Below, one piece after another: positions 10,105 through 19,578 of a DNA stretch of 64,000 bases (the first letter of the stretch is position 1; every line of letters begins with the position of its first letter). The stretch is from CAZNPL01 sp964574815. GTDB taxonomy: Bacteria; Planctomycetota; Phycisphaerae; UBA1845. A program made the position numbers and the translations under genes. Under the pieces are notes generated by a model that was not told the origin of the DNA, did no database searches, and was given only the letters and a program-made list of their open reading frames with translations. The stretch lies in contig CAZNPL010000038.1 in the NCBI GenBank assembly GCA_964574815.1, positions 1-64,000 on the forward strand, given 5' to 3'.

Positions 10105-10135
10105 GCATAAAAACAGCCGCCGAAGCGGCTGAATA
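10105..10135 (-). terminator. Rho-independent terminator of the 5S rRNA gene
   Basis: On the minus strand a perfect 7-bp stem CAGCCGC/GCGGCTG (10114-10120 and 10125-10131) with a TTCG loop is followed by a run of five T. It lies directly downstream of the 5S rRNA. Confidence 0.85.
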
Positions 10136-10138
10136 AAA

Positions 10139-10247
<109 letters not shown>

Positions 10248-10251
10248 TAGA

Positions 10252-10279
10252 AGAATAGTCTTCACCCCCGCGTTGTCAA
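10252..10279 (-). promoter_or_regulatory. Promoter of the 5S rRNA gene
   Basis: On the minus strand: consensus -35 TTGACA (10274-10279), 16-base spacer, -10 TATTCT (10252-10257). Transcription would start within a few bases of the mature 5S 5' end. Confidence 0.8.
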
Positions 10280-10319
10280 GCCCCTGCTCAACAAAACGGC
10301 AGCCGAATCTTCGCCCCAG

Positions 10320-10460
10320 ATGCCATCGTGCCATGGTACCAAGGGTGCCGTGCTCACGCTTGCGTGGGTATGCTCCGCCACGCACCGCCCGCTTGGCTGC
10401 CACCGGTCGGCCCCGGGCAGATCCCCTGGTGCACCGGCCCGCAACGCCGCAGTCCAGGTT
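10320..10460. repeat. Degenerate copy of a dispersed GC-rich intergenic repeat
   Basis: The stretch with GGTACCAAGGGTGCCGTG and TGCGTGGGTATGC resembles other intergenic repeat tracts in this window (for example near 12660-12790). It carries no gene. Confidence 0.35.
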
Positions 10461-10473
10461 GTCTCCAGTAACA

Positions 10474-11514
10474 TCAGCCGCCCCGCTCCCGCGCAGGAAG
10501 CGTGTCCGTCCGGCGAACCAGGCGCATCTCGAATGTCTCGACCGTTTCATCCTCGGCCAACTGCACCGCGCGCGGGAGATTAAACTCCGGCTTGAAGAAC
10601 TGATACGCTCCTTCTGCGCTGGCATCCGACGCGGCCAGGTAAATCAGCGCGAACGTCTTGCGATCTCCGCTCACAAGTCGATCGACCTCTTCCGGAGGCC
10701 CTACGACCGTCACCCGCAACGTATCCGGCGGGTTGGGCTGCCGGAACTGCACCGTGTACTCGTTCCAGAGAAGACGGCTGCCCACGAACTTGATGGGAAC
10801 GGCCTGAATCGTCCCGCGCTTCAGGCGCCGCCGCAATGTCGCCCGGACCTCAACCGTCTTGGGCGAAACGGAAACGACCGGTACGTTTCCGCTATCGCTT
10901 TCCAGAGCCGGATCCAAAGGCACATCAAGTTTCAGCGGCATCCCTTCGGGCTGCGTCGCCATGTCGCTCTCGGCATCGACGGCAATCCTCGGATTCGACC
11001 CCTCAACCTGCTCCCAATGCGATTGCAGCACCGACACATTCACGGAAGGCGGGCTGACTCGGGGTTCAACGCTGTAGTCCAGGTTCCCCCCTCGAAAAAC
11101 AACCGGGACCTCCCGCGTGATCCGGCGGTCCACGTGAATCCGGGTCGTCGGGGGATCCACGTGCTGAATCGTGCAGCCGGGAAACTCGGCCTCCCGGTCC
11201 CGAAGCTCATCCACAACATCGAGGAGGCGAGTCCCCAGCCCGCCGGACGCCAACTCCGCATCCTCGATGGTCAGGGTAAGTGGCCGCGAAACCAGATCGG
11301 GCAGCTTGTTCACGTCCGCCTGTCGCCCCCGAAACGTGACCAGATACGTACGGGGCGCATCCTCCGCCTGCGTCACGACGAAGTCGCTGCCGCGCGGGGC
11401 GCGAATCGTGATCGACATCGGCAACTCGACCGACTCGGTCAGTAGTTGGTCGGCCGACACCCAGATCAATAGCGTCAGAACCGCGGTCGCGCCGTACAAG
11501 CCGATTTGTTGCAT
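10474..11514 (-). CDS. cdaR: YbbR-like domain protein, CdaR homologue
   Basis: One N-terminal membrane segment (residues 4-22) is followed by a long beta-rich exported region with several YbbR-like repeats, for example ITREVPVVFRGG near residue 152 and IQAVPIKFVGSRLLWNEYTV near 255. In Firmicutes CdaR binds and modulates the diadenylate cyclase CdaA. The gene starts three bases after the stop of the cyclase gene, exactly the arrangement expected for a cdaA-cdaR operon. Identification rests on domain style plus neighbourhood. Confidence 0.85.
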   Translation of the reverse strand: MQQIGLYGATAVLTLLIWVSADQLLTESVELPMSITIRAPRGSDFVVTQAEDAPRTYLVTFRGRQADVNKLPDLVSRPLTLTIEDAELASGGLGTRLLDVVDELRDREAEFPGCTIQHVDPPTTRIHVDRRITREVPVVFRGGNLDYSVEPRVSPPSVNVSVLQSHWEQVEGSNPRIAVDAESDMATQPEGMPLKLDVPLDPALESDSGNVPVVSVSPKTVEVRATLRRRLKRGTIQAVPIKFVGSRLLWNEYTVQFRQPNPPDTLRVTVVGPPEEVDRLVSGDRKTFALIYLAASDASAEGAYQFFKPEFNLPRAVQLAEDETVETFEMRLVRRTDTLPARERGG

Positions 11515-11517
11515 CGG

Positions 11518-12483
11518 TCAGGACTCCGTAGACCCCTCCGCCGCAGGGGACCGCGCGTCGCCGGCAAGCACGCCGGCAGCCGGCTTCTTGGCTCGCGTGG
11601 GTGGTTCCTCCTCCACCGGCTCCCCCTCGTCCTCGGCGTCAGCGGCTCCGAGTCCAAGTGCGTCAACGAGCATGCTGCTCAGTGCATCCGGCGTGAGATG
11701 CCGATGGAGCTTGCCGTGTAGCGCCACCGAGATCGTACCGGTCTCTTCGCTCACAACGATAACCAGCGCGTCGCACTCGTGGCTCAACCCCAGCGCCGCG
11801 CGGTGCCGGCTTCCCAGTGACAGCGCCAGGTCACCCGACTCGGCGATCGGGAACTGGCACGCGGCCGCGGCCACCCGATCGTGCTGTACGATCACGCCCA
11901 TGTCGTGCAGCACGGTCCCGGGCCAGAAGATCGTCTCGAGCAGTTCGCTGGTTACTTCGGCATCGAGCCGCACCCCCGTCTCGGCAATCGCGTCCAGACC
12001 CACACTCCGCTGCACCGCGATCAACGCCCCGATCTTCTTCTGGCTCAGACGGCTCACCACCGTGACGAGCGGATCCACAATCGGCTCCGGTGTCGTGGAC
12101 CAGAAACGAAGCCACCGCGCCCCGCCGATCCGGATCAGCCCCCGCCGAATCTCGGGTTGAAACGCAATCAGCGCCGTCAGCACCACGGCCCCGAAGAAAT
12201 AGGGGTAGAGAAAGACGATTCGATCGAGGTGCAGCCGCTCGGCCACCACCCGCACCAGCAGGAAGCTGGTCACCAGGATGATCCCCACCGACTTGAGCAA
12301 TCGCGCGCCGCGCGTCCCCTGAAGGAACCGCAGGGCCAAGTAGACGACACTGCCGATCAGGATCAGCTCAACGATGACCCCCCACAACCCCGTGCCGGTC
12401 TGCCGCAGACCCCGCACATAATCAAGTAATGCCTGAAAGGCGCCGGACTCTAACAGTATTGCGGGCGACTTCAAAGTGATCAC
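11518..12483 (-). CDS. cdaA: Membrane-bound diadenylate cyclase (c-di-AMP synthase)
   Basis: Residues about 33-108 hold three hydrophobic segments, then a DisA_N catalytic domain. The RHRAALG motif (226-232) and SEETGTISVALHGKLHRHL are canonical. The usual DGA motif reads D194-M-G (LHDMGVIV), so the metal-binding Asp is kept while the next two residues differ. The C-terminal 50 residues form an acidic, Pro/Ala-rich extension not usual in Bacillus CdaA. It makes c-di-AMP from two ATP and is followed by cdaR; a good promoter lies upstream. Confidence 0.88.
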   Translation of the reverse strand: MITLKSPAILLESGAFQALLDYVRGLRQTGTGLWGVIVELILIGSVVYLALRFLQGTRGARLLKSVGIILVTSFLLVRVVAERLHLDRIVFLYPYFFGAVVLTALIAFQPEIRRGLIRIGGARWLRFWSTTPEPIVDPLVTVVSRLSQKKIGALIAVQRSVGLDAIAETGVRLDAEVTSELLETIFWPGTVLHDMGVIVQHDRVAAAACQFPIAESGDLALSLGSRHRAALGLSHECDALVIVVSEETGTISVALHGKLHRHLTPDALSSMLVDALGLGAADAEDEGEPVEEEPPTRAKKPAAGVLAGDARSPAAEGSTES

Positions 12484-12560
12484 GTCCGCCGAGACGGTGA
12501 AACTTCAGCGATCAGAACCCAAACCGCGCCAGCAAGCGCGAACCTCCCCGGATGGCCGTA

Positions 12561-12589
12561 AGTATAGGCCCAACTGCCCCTACTGCCAA
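12561..12589 (-). promoter_or_regulatory. Candidate promoter of cdaA-cdaR
   Basis: On the minus strand: TTGGCA (12584-12589), 17-base spacer, TATACT (12561-12566), about 78 bases before the cdaA start. Confidence 0.55.
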
Positions 12590-12659
12590 GCAACGGCAAG
12601 TTCCGCCCGGCGACTCCAGACAGGTCTGAGCGCCTGTTGAACACCCGTCGGTTTTCCGG

Positions 12660-12790
12660 TGCCAAAGGTGCCAAGCTTGTACGTGTTTAACGTACCGGGG
12701 AGGGTGCCATGAGTAACGCAGAGCTCGCCCGTCGGCGAGAGCCGCGTTGTCCGTGCCGCAGCCGCACGGAAGAACTGCACGGGCACGGCT
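12660..12790 (+). repeat. Dispersed intergenic repeat, family R1 (copy 1)
   Basis: It has the family hallmark GTACGTGTTT, then GAGGGTGCCATG (with AGTAAC where other copies have GGCAAC), followed by a GC-rich tract CGTGCCGCAGCCGCACGG. Matching copies lie near 15590, 39345, 49310 and 54470. Confidence 0.55.
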
Positions 12791-12809
12791 GTTGTGACGA
12801 CCGGTTCGG

Positions 12810-15407
12810 TCAGTAGCGCGTCACCGGGCCTCGACGGTATCCCCCGACAGTCAGCCCGCTCTCATCGATCACTAAACTCACAGCTCCATCTTCAGCCGTG
12901 TTCATACAGGTCCGCCCCCCCAGTGCGTCGACGAAGGCGTGCGATGTCCGGTCCCCACGCTGGTTGGACGAGCGGACACAAAGCCGCGGGTCCACCGAAG
13001 CGATCAAATCAGCCGTGTCTTGACCGACGCGGCCGTGGTTTGGCAGCGCCAGCACATCCGCGACCAAGTCCTCGCCGGCGACAAGCTCGCGAATCGCGTA
13101 CGCCTCAATATCCCCGGTCAATAGAACCGAGCGCCCCAGGTAACGCACGCGAGCTACCGTGGATGTGTCCTGCATGGCGACTCCGTTCGGCAGTTCGTCC
13201 GGCGGCCAGAGCACTTCAAAAGATGCCCTGCCCCCGACTGGACCGCTCAGTCCACCGTCGACCAACTCTACCGGATGGCCCCGCCGCCCAAGCTCGATCA
13301 TCATCATGCGCGCGGGGCCGTCCGGCGGCGCGACCCTTTCGAAGTGCCGATTGATGGTCACCGGCCCGCACGACAGCCCTTCGATGATCGACATCAGCCC
13401 GCTGAAGTGGTCGACCTTCGGGTGGCTGATGACGATCCGGTCGATACGACGAATGCCCCGATGCCGACAGAAAGGCAGAACGACATTCTCGCCCACGTCA
13501 TACGCGCTGCTCGAACCGCAGTCATAGAGCCACACCCGCCCGTCGGACCACTCGATCATCGTAGCGTTCCCGCGCCCGACGGCCAGCCACGTGACGCGAA
13601 CACCGCGACTTTGGCCGCCATAGCGCGCCGCGGCGAGCGGCATCACGACGACGGCCAACGCGACCAGCCCTCCCGAAAACCACCGCCAGCCTGACGCCGC
13701 CGTGAGCACCCGGCCTACGTTCCAGCCGCGCCATCCGCCGACGGACATGGCACGCCCGCCGATCAATAGCAACAGCAAGATTGCAATGCACCCGGCGCGC
13801 GTCATCCCGCCGCCCCACCCTTGCGCCGCCGGACTGACGGCCTCCAACACACCCACCGCCCGCAGCAGCACATCGACCGACGCGGCCGTCGCCGCCTTCA
13901 GCCAGACCGCGATCGAGGGGAGCACGATCCCGACGAGCGTCGTGATTACGCCGAGGACCAATGTCGCCGCAAAGAAGGGAAACAGCAGCACCGAGTTCAG
14001 CCAGCCCAGCGGAGCAACCCGTCCGAAGTGAAACCACGCAATCGGCGCGGTCGCGATCCACGCCGCCACGCTGACCGCACCGACCGAGCGCACACTGTGG
14101 TAAAGCCGTCGAAAAACCAGCCCCGCCACGCCGCGATCACGCGGCTCGACCCGAATCAAATCGTCTTCCGGATGCTGCCCCTCGATAAACCGCCTCCATA
14201 ATCGCAACAGCGGCTCATGAAGGCAGATGATCGAAACCACGCCCGCAAACGACATCTGAAAGCCGGGACTGAACAGCATCGCCGGCCGAATGCAGAGCAG
14301 CACGATCAGCGCCAGCGCCGTCGAATTCAGCCCGTGCGCCGACCGCCGCAGCATCAGGCCTACACAGTAAAGCACGCCGATGATCGCCGCCCGAAACACC
14401 GAAGGACGCGGATCCACCAGGCCGGCAAACGCCACGATGACCGCGATTACCACAAGCGCACTTTCACGGCGTGTCCGCCCAGTAGACCGCATCAGCGCCC
14501 AGGCCAGCCACGCCACCACGCCCACGTGCACTCCGCTGACGGCCAGAAAATGCGCCGCGCCGGTCCGAATGAACCGCTTCTCGGTCTCGGCGTCCACGGC
14601 ATCACGGCGGCCGAGCACGACGGTCTCGATGAGACCCCGCTGCTCGTCAGCAAAAACCAGTTCGTCCTCGAGAAGAGCCCGGCGGGCCAATTGGCGAAAC
14701 CGGCCCACGGCCGCCCGCACCGGATCCGCGGCCTTCGTCCGAACAACCACGAGATCCGCCCCGCGGCAGCGCATTCCCACCCGCACGCCCTGCCGTCGCT
14801 GCCAGCGGGCGTAATCAAACTGGCCGGGATTCGACGGTCCCCAGGGCCGGTACGCCGTCCCGTAGGCGGCCACCTCGTCCCCCGCCTCGACGTCAACGAC
14901 CTCCCCATCCACCGCCACGGCCACAAGCCCGCTCACCGGAATCGGCCCGCCCCGCCCCTCGATCGACGACGCCTTGAGGAGTAACCGGGTCCGCCGGTAG
15001 CGGTATGTCCAACGGCCAAAGAAGTGCGTGCGAGGCTCATGACGCCGTGGAGAGGACAACACCGTCCCGCTGATCCGAACCAGCGCAGGCTCATCGGTAA
15101 CGAAGTGCACGACATGATCGGGCGCAACGCGGCGATAGAAACCGTCGTGCCGGATCCCGCCGACGCACGCTGCCGTCACAAGAGCAATCACCCCCGGATG
15201 CCCGCGGCGCAAGCCCGGCAGGAACAGCCCCACCAGTGCTACCAGCAGCAGGCAGGCATAAACGATCATCGGAGGCGCCATGGCGTTGTCCACCGCGACA
15301 CCGAGGGTCATCCCAACGGCCGCCGGAAGCAGCGGCGCCGAACGCCGCGGTCTCCCGTCGGAACGATCCGGATCCAACCGCGCTATGGCGTCTGCACGCA
15401 TCATCAT
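12810..15407 (-). CDS. comEC: ComEC/Rec2-family DNA uptake channel protein
   Basis: A large polytopic membrane protein with the three-part ComEC layout: an N-terminal DUF4131-like region with an OB-like segment, a central multi-helix Competence domain (RTGAAHFLAVSGVHVGVVAW is characteristic), and a C-terminal metallo-beta-lactamase-like domain with SHPKVDHFSG and GDIEAYAIREL. It is expected to move single-stranded DNA through the inner membrane during transformation. I used the first of three tandem ATGs (15407); an in-frame TTG at 15482 would add 25 residues. An AT-rich stretch with TATAAC on the minus strand near 15510 may be its promoter. Confidence 0.92.
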   Translation of the reverse strand: MMMRADAIARLDPDRSDGRPRRSAPLLPAAVGMTLGVAVDNAMAPPMIVYACLLLVALVGLFLPGLRRGHPGVIALVTAACVGGIRHDGFYRRVAPDHVVHFVTDEPALVRISGTVLSSPRRHEPRTHFFGRWTYRYRRTRLLLKASSIEGRGGPIPVSGLVAVAVDGEVVDVEAGDEVAAYGTAYRPWGPSNPGQFDYARWQRRQGVRVGMRCRGADLVVVRTKAADPVRAAVGRFRQLARRALLEDELVFADEQRGLIETVVLGRRDAVDAETEKRFIRTGAAHFLAVSGVHVGVVAWLAWALMRSTGRTRRESALVVIAVIVAFAGLVDPRPSVFRAAIIGVLYCVGLMLRRSAHGLNSTALALIVLLCIRPAMLFSPGFQMSFAGVVSIICLHEPLLRLWRRFIEGQHPEDDLIRVEPRDRGVAGLVFRRLYHSVRSVGAVSVAAWIATAPIAWFHFGRVAPLGWLNSVLLFPFFAATLVLGVITTLVGIVLPSIAVWLKAATAASVDVLLRAVGVLEAVSPAAQGWGGGMTRAGCIAILLLLLIGGRAMSVGGWRGWNVGRVLTAASGWRWFSGGLVALAVVVMPLAAARYGGQSRGVRVTWLAVGRGNATMIEWSDGRVWLYDCGSSSAYDVGENVVLPFCRHRGIRRIDRIVISHPKVDHFSGLMSIIEGLSCGPVTINRHFERVAPPDGPARMMMIELGRRGHPVELVDGGLSGPVGGRASFEVLWPPDELPNGVAMQDTSTVARVRYLGRSVLLTGDIEAYAIRELVAGEDLVADVLALPNHGRVGQDTADLIASVDPRLCVRSSNQRGDRTSHAFVDALGGRTCMNTAEDGAVSLVIDESGLTVGGYRRGPVTRY

Positions 15408-15800
15408 CGTAAACCGCGTGACGGGGCTGGAGCGAACCACTTCCCCGACCTTGGAAAAGTGCGGGCATGATAAACGGGCCAATAAAGAGCAACAACTACA
15501 CTGTTATAAATTCACATGAAATACGAGAGCCTATCCCGGAACTGTTGATGCGTGCCACTGGCGGCCTGTGCGGGTCTTGCGGTGCTGGGGCAGGTGCCAT
15601 GGGCAACATTGGTCTTGCCCGCTGGCAGGACCCGCGTCGCCCGTGCCGCCGGCGGACGGAGGAGACGCGCGGGCAAGCTCCGCCGCCGGTGGCGGCTCCG
15701 CTTGCCCATGGCACCCTCGCCAAACACGTACGGCTTCCGGCCCACGCACGCTGATGCACAAAGGGGCGAAGCCTGCTTGTCTGTTCAGGAGGGATGGGTT
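15408..15800. other. Divergent intergenic region between comEC and the HAD phosphatase gene
   Basis: The part nearest comEC (15482-15530) is AT-rich and could hold promoters. The rest is taken up by dispersed repeat R1, including a 14-bp inverted repeat. No gene is supported; a frame open through here merges into the HAD gene but lacks a family signature. Confidence 0.5.
15545..15740. repeat. Dispersed intergenic repeat R1 with long inverted repeat (copy 2)
   Basis: GGTGCCATGGGCAA at 15593-15606 is repeated in inverse as TTGCCCATGGCACC at 15702-15715, a perfect 14-bp inverted repeat around a GC-rich centre. Just outside, GCACCCTCGCCAAACACGTACG matches the copies at 54 kb and, in inverse, those at 12.7 and 39.3 kb. 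A GTGCCACTGGCGG unit begins the tract. Confidence 0.7.
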
Positions 15801-16463
15801 ATGGAGGATCCGGGGTCTGTAAACGAGGCGGCCACGGCAGCCCCGAAAACGGGGAGTGATCGATTGAGCAACGTCGAGCAAGGGACCACACAACGAGCGG
15901 TCATTTTCGACCTGGACGGGACCCTCACCGTACCGGCCCTGGACTTCGATTCCATCCGCGCCGAGATCGGAATCGGCGACGGCTCGCCCATCCTCGAAGC
16001 GATGGTCGACATGAATGACGAAGCCAAGACTCGCGCCCAGGCCATCCTCGACTACCACGAGCAGCGAGCGGCGGAGGAGTCCGTCCTTAACGAGGGAGCG
16101 GTCGAGACCGTCAACGAGCTCCGACGCCGCGGATTCGTGGTCGGCATCCTGACCCGCAACGCCCGCCGCTGGACCAACGTCGTCCTGGAACGCCACGGCC
16201 TGACGGTCGACGGACTCCGCACCCGCGAAGACGGGCCCATCAAACCCGACCCCGCCGGCGTGCTCGAACTGTGCCGACGCTTCCGAGCCAATCCCGCCGA
16301 ATCCTGGATGATCGGCGATCACGCCTTCGACATAAAGGCCGGTTCACAGGCAGGTCTGAAGACGGTCCTGATGATTGGACGAGGGCCGACACCACCTTTT
16401 GCCGACCAGGCCGATCACGTCATCCGCTCCCTGCGAGAGCTTCCAAGAGTCATCGCGCCTTGA
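15801..16463 (+). CDS. HAD-superfamily hydrolase, phosphoglycolate-phosphatase-like
   Basis: About 220 residues. HAD motif I is FDLDGTL with Asp37 and Asp39, motif II is the Thr in GILTRNARRW, and motifs III/IV are in KPDPAG and WMIGDHAFDIKAG. This is the HAD-IA pattern, commonly phosphatases of small phosphorylated sugars or glycolate; the substrate is unknown. The start ATG has AGGAGG eight bases upstream, which favours it over longer frames that run back into repeat DNA. It converges with the aminotransferase gene. Confidence 0.85.
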   Translation: MEDPGSVNEAATAAPKTGSDRLSNVEQGTTQRAVIFDLDGTLTVPALDFDSIRAEIGIGDGSPILEAMVDMNDEAKTRAQAILDYHEQRAAEESVLNEGAVETVNELRRRGFVVGILTRNARRWTNVVLERHGLTVDGLRTREDGPIKPDPAGVLELCRRFRANPAESWMIGDHAFDIKAGSQAGLKTVLMIGRGPTPPFADQADHVIRSLRELPRVIAP

Positions 16464-16497
16464 AAGATATACCTGAAATGAATGCGACGCTCGCTTT

Positions 16498-17661
16498 TCA
16501 GCGTCCCACGCCGACGCGCAGCTTTCGCAGCCGCGCACAACCTTCTTCGAGATCTTCCATCTTCTTGGCGTAGCAGAAGCGAAGCTGCTGCCGGCCGTCG
16601 TCGGGATTCCGGTAGAACGCCGAGCCGGGCACGGCCGCCACGCCGACCTCGTCGAGAATCGACTCGGCCGCGTGCACGTCGTCGCGAAACCGTCCGGGCT
16701 CGAACGCGGCCAGCATGTAGTACCTTCCGCGGGGGACAAACGGATCAAACCCGATCTCCCGTAGCGTCGCGGCCAGCAGATCGCGCTTCGCGAGATAGTC
16801 GTCGCGCATGCGCTCGTAGTATTCGTCGGGCAATCCCAAGCCGGCCAGGATGCCGTACTGCAGCGGCGTCGGCGGACAGATGTTGAGTTGGTCGCTGACC
16901 ACGCCGATCTTGTCGCACAGCTCGGCCGGCGCAACCGCGTAACCGATACGCCAGCCCGTCACCGCGTACGTTTTCGAGGCCCCGCTGATTGTCACCGTGC
17001 GTCCCTCAGCATCGGGCAGCCGACCGGCACTGACGTGCGGCACGTCGTGCGTGATGTACTCGTAAATCTCGTCGGTGACGATCATCGCATCGTGCTGACG
17101 AGCCAGTCGAGCAATCTCTGCAAGCTCCGCCTCGGAGAACACTTTGCCGCTCGGATTGGCCGGCGTGTTCACCAGGATCATCCGCGTCTTCTCATTGAAG
17201 GCGGCCGCGAGCTCCTCCGACGAATACGCCCAATCCGGAGGCCGGGTATCGACAAACCGAATCGTCGTCCCGAACAGTCGGAGCACGTTGACGTGGTAAC
17301 TGTAGTAGGGCGAAAAGACGATCACCTCGTCGCCGGGATCGATCAGGCTGAGGACCGCACACGTAAACGCCCCGGCGGTGCCTACCGTCACGGCGATCTC
17401 GTTCTCTGGGTCGGCCTTGATTCCGTTGAAACGCTGCATCTTGTCGGCGATGGCCGCTCGAAGCTCGGCCAGCCCGCGCATGTGCGTGTAGGCTGCGTGA
17501 TCGGCATCAATGGCCTTTTGGGCCGCTTCCTTGACCGCGTCCGGCGCCGGCTGGTCGCAAACTCCCTGTGAAAGGTTGACCCCTCCGACGGCCGCACACG
17601 CCGCCGAATAACGCCGAATCCCGGACTGCTTAAGGTCGGTGACACGTCTGGCAAATTGCAA
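16498..17661 (-). CDS. PLP-dependent aminotransferase, class I/II (AspC-like)
   Basis: A fold-type I aminotransferase of 387 residues. The PLP lysine is Lys230 in SGASKTYAVTGWRIGYA; NTPANPSGKVF (about residues 165-175) and DEIYEYITHD are typical of the aspartate-aminotransferase subgroup. The likely reaction is amino transfer between an amino acid and 2-oxoglutarate; the exact substrate is not readable. The gene is isolated, with a large gene-free region upstream. Confidence 0.9.
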   Translation of the reverse strand: MQFARRVTDLKQSGIRRYSAACAAVGGVNLSQGVCDQPAPDAVKEAAQKAIDADHAAYTHMRGLAELRAAIADKMQRFNGIKADPENEIAVTVGTAGAFTCAVLSLIDPGDEVIVFSPYYSYHVNVLRLFGTTIRFVDTRPPDWAYSSEELAAAFNEKTRMILVNTPANPSGKVFSEAELAEIARLARQHDAMIVTDEIYEYITHDVPHVSAGRLPDAEGRTVTISGASKTYAVTGWRIGYAVAPAELCDKIGVVSDQLNICPPTPLQYGILAGLGLPDEYYERMRDDYLAKRDLLAATLREIGFDPFVPRGRYYMLAAFEPGRFRDDVHAAESILDEVGVAAVPGSAFYRNPDDGRQQLRFCYAKKMEDLEEGCARLRKLRVGVGR

Positions 17662-18426
17662 CTTGGTGACCCCCTCGTAACGGTGTCTTCCCTTGAATCT
17701 TTAAGCTCCGGCTTCCGATAGGCGCATTATTACCGAAGAAAGGTCCCTTTGACCAGCGTATGCGATGCCCACGCGTGCGCGGGCATGCCATTGAACCGGG
17801 GCTGACGGCTGCAACGGCCGTCTTCTGCGTGTGTCGGCAGGTCGATTCGGGCGGCGCAGACGGGAACGGCGGGCAAGACCGCGCAAGCCGACCGGGGCCC
17901 CAAGGTCCACTCCACTCACCCCTGTGAGATTGGGAACACCCGGTCGGCATTTTCTCGAATGCGGCGGACCCGCAACGCCAATCGCCGGCTCATCCCCGTT
18001 CGCCCCTTCGGAAAGCACCAGCCACCGGTACTACGGTGCTGGATCGCCGCCGTGCGGTGTATGAACCGGTGCCGGCGCGCACTCTGGTCAGAGCGGCCTT
18101 TCGATCGGCCGCCGCTGACGGCGCACCGCCCCACGTCGGCAGTCACGCCATCCAGGTCGCGGCCGCGCTTCGAGAACGCGGTATTCACGCTATGTTGGTA
18201 AGAATGCCGTTCTCACGGCCTTGGAGACAACCCCTACCGCCCCCCAGCGGTTGACCCCACATCCGATAGTACGCACGCACAAGCGTCAAATCCACCACCT
18301 TACCGATATCGTGCGCCGACCCGACCGGCCTGCCGGAATCTCACGTACAGGCGGGCGTTCGCTCATTGCCATAACGCTCGTAATGACCGATGATGGAAAG
18401 TGGCAGCCGAAGGGGAGTAATCCAAC
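17662..18426. other. Long intergenic region (765 bases) without a supported gene
   Basis: The short open frames on both strands have no family features and no consistent codon bias. There is an imperfect palindrome ATGCCC-(10)-GGGCAT at 17765-17786, like similar tracts elsewhere, and a CACCAGCCACCGGTACTACGG stretch near 18016 with partial hairpin symmetry. No known RNA gene was recognised. Confidence 0.4.
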
Positions 18427-19506
18427 GTGCACAAAACAAGCGGCATGACAAAGAACGGTGCGGTTCTGCTGTTGCTGGCACTTGCGGGCGGATGCGGACC
18501 CGACCTGCTCTACCTGCCCATGTTGGCGGCAGGCCAACTCGGAGCCATTGTCAACAGCATGCCCATCGACGCAGCCCTCGCCGGCGACACCCTGACGTCC
18601 GAAGAGCGAGCCAAGCTGGAACTCATCGTCGACGCCCGAGAATACGGCATCCAGACTATCGGCCTCGATGCCGGCCACAGCTTCACCACCTTCGTCGACA
18701 CAACCGATGCATTGCAGGCGTACAATGTCTCGGCCTCACACAAAGACCGCTTCGAAGCCGTAACCTGGACCTTCCCCATCGTCGGCACTTTTCCCTATCT
18801 CATGTATTTCGATGCCGACCAAGCGGAGCACCAGGTCGAGTTCCTCGCAGAGCGCGACTACGACGTGTTCATGTATGAAGTCGACGCCTACAGCACCATG
18901 AACACGATCCCCAATCCCGTCCGCTCCACGATGCTGCGGCGATCGGACTTCTCATTGGTCGAAACCGTCATTCACGAGATGCTCCACGACACCGTCTGGA
19001 AGGCGAACGCCACCACCTTCAACGAAAGCCTGGCCACGTTCGTCGGCCGCGCCGGCGCCGTCGCCTATTTCCGCGATCGCTTTCCGGATCAGCCCGAACT
19101 CGTCGAGCAGGCCATCGCGCGCAACGAAGACTCCGACCGGTACAACGCCTTCATCTTTGAGCTCTACGCCGGACTCGACGCGTTCTACATCTCCGATCGC
19201 ACGAGCGAGGAAAAGATCGCCGGCCGCGAGGACATTGTGCAGGCCGCCCGCGAGCGATTCGCCCGGGAAATCCAGCCGCTGATGAACTTTCCGGAAAACT
19301 ACGACTGGGTCGAATACCTGCCGGCCAACAACGCGTGGCTGCTGGGCAACTATCGCTACAATCTCGACCTCGAGAGCTTCGAGCAGGTCTACCAACTCAC
19401 CGGAGAAAACTGGGAACTCGCCCTGGACGTCTTCGAAGACGCATCCCGCGCCGCCGATCCTTACGCCTACCTGCGAGCCTGGGTTGATACGTCGCAAGCC
19501 CCCTGA
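18427..19506 (+). CDS. Lipoprotein, predicted aminopeptidase (PF10023-like)
   Basis: The N-terminus has a lipoprotein-type signal (LLLLALAGGC, Cys23). HEMLHDTVW near residue 183 is an HExxH zinc motif, and NESLATFVG about 20 residues later supplies the third ligand, the arrangement of the predicted-aminopeptidase family. The protein is probably a zinc peptidase tethered to a membrane. The GTG start at 18427 has GGGGAG nine bases upstream; an ATG six codons later is possible. The exact substrate is unknown. Confidence 0.78.
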   Translation: MHKTSGMTKNGAVLLLLALAGGCGPDLLYLPMLAAGQLGAIVNSMPIDAALAGDTLTSEERAKLELIVDAREYGIQTIGLDAGHSFTTFVDTTDALQAYNVSASHKDRFEAVTWTFPIVGTFPYLMYFDADQAEHQVEFLAERDYDVFMYEVDAYSTMNTIPNPVRSTMLRRSDFSLVETVIHEMLHDTVWKANATTFNESLATFVGRAGAVAYFRDRFPDQPELVEQAIARNEDSDRYNAFIFELYAGLDAFYISDRTSEEKIAGREDIVQAARERFAREIQPLMNFPENYDWVEYLPANNAWLLGNYRYNLDLESFEQVYQLTGENWELALDVFEDASRAADPYAYLRAWVDTSQAP

Positions 19507-19578
19507 ATGCCCGCAGCCCTAAGGCGCCTTCGCGGTCACCGTCACCCTGGACCCTCACCCGGAACCGTGGATGGATGC

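Larger units (their letters stand above)
12484..12809. other. Intergenic region between comEC and cdaA
   Basis: It contains the cdaA promoter (12561-12589) and a copy of the dispersed repeat family (12660-12790). No gene is supported. Confidence 0.5.

Noticed and set aside
15552..15800. N-terminal extension of the HAD phosphatase frame
   Set aside because: It lies in repeat R1; the ATG at 15801 has a strong ribosome binding site.
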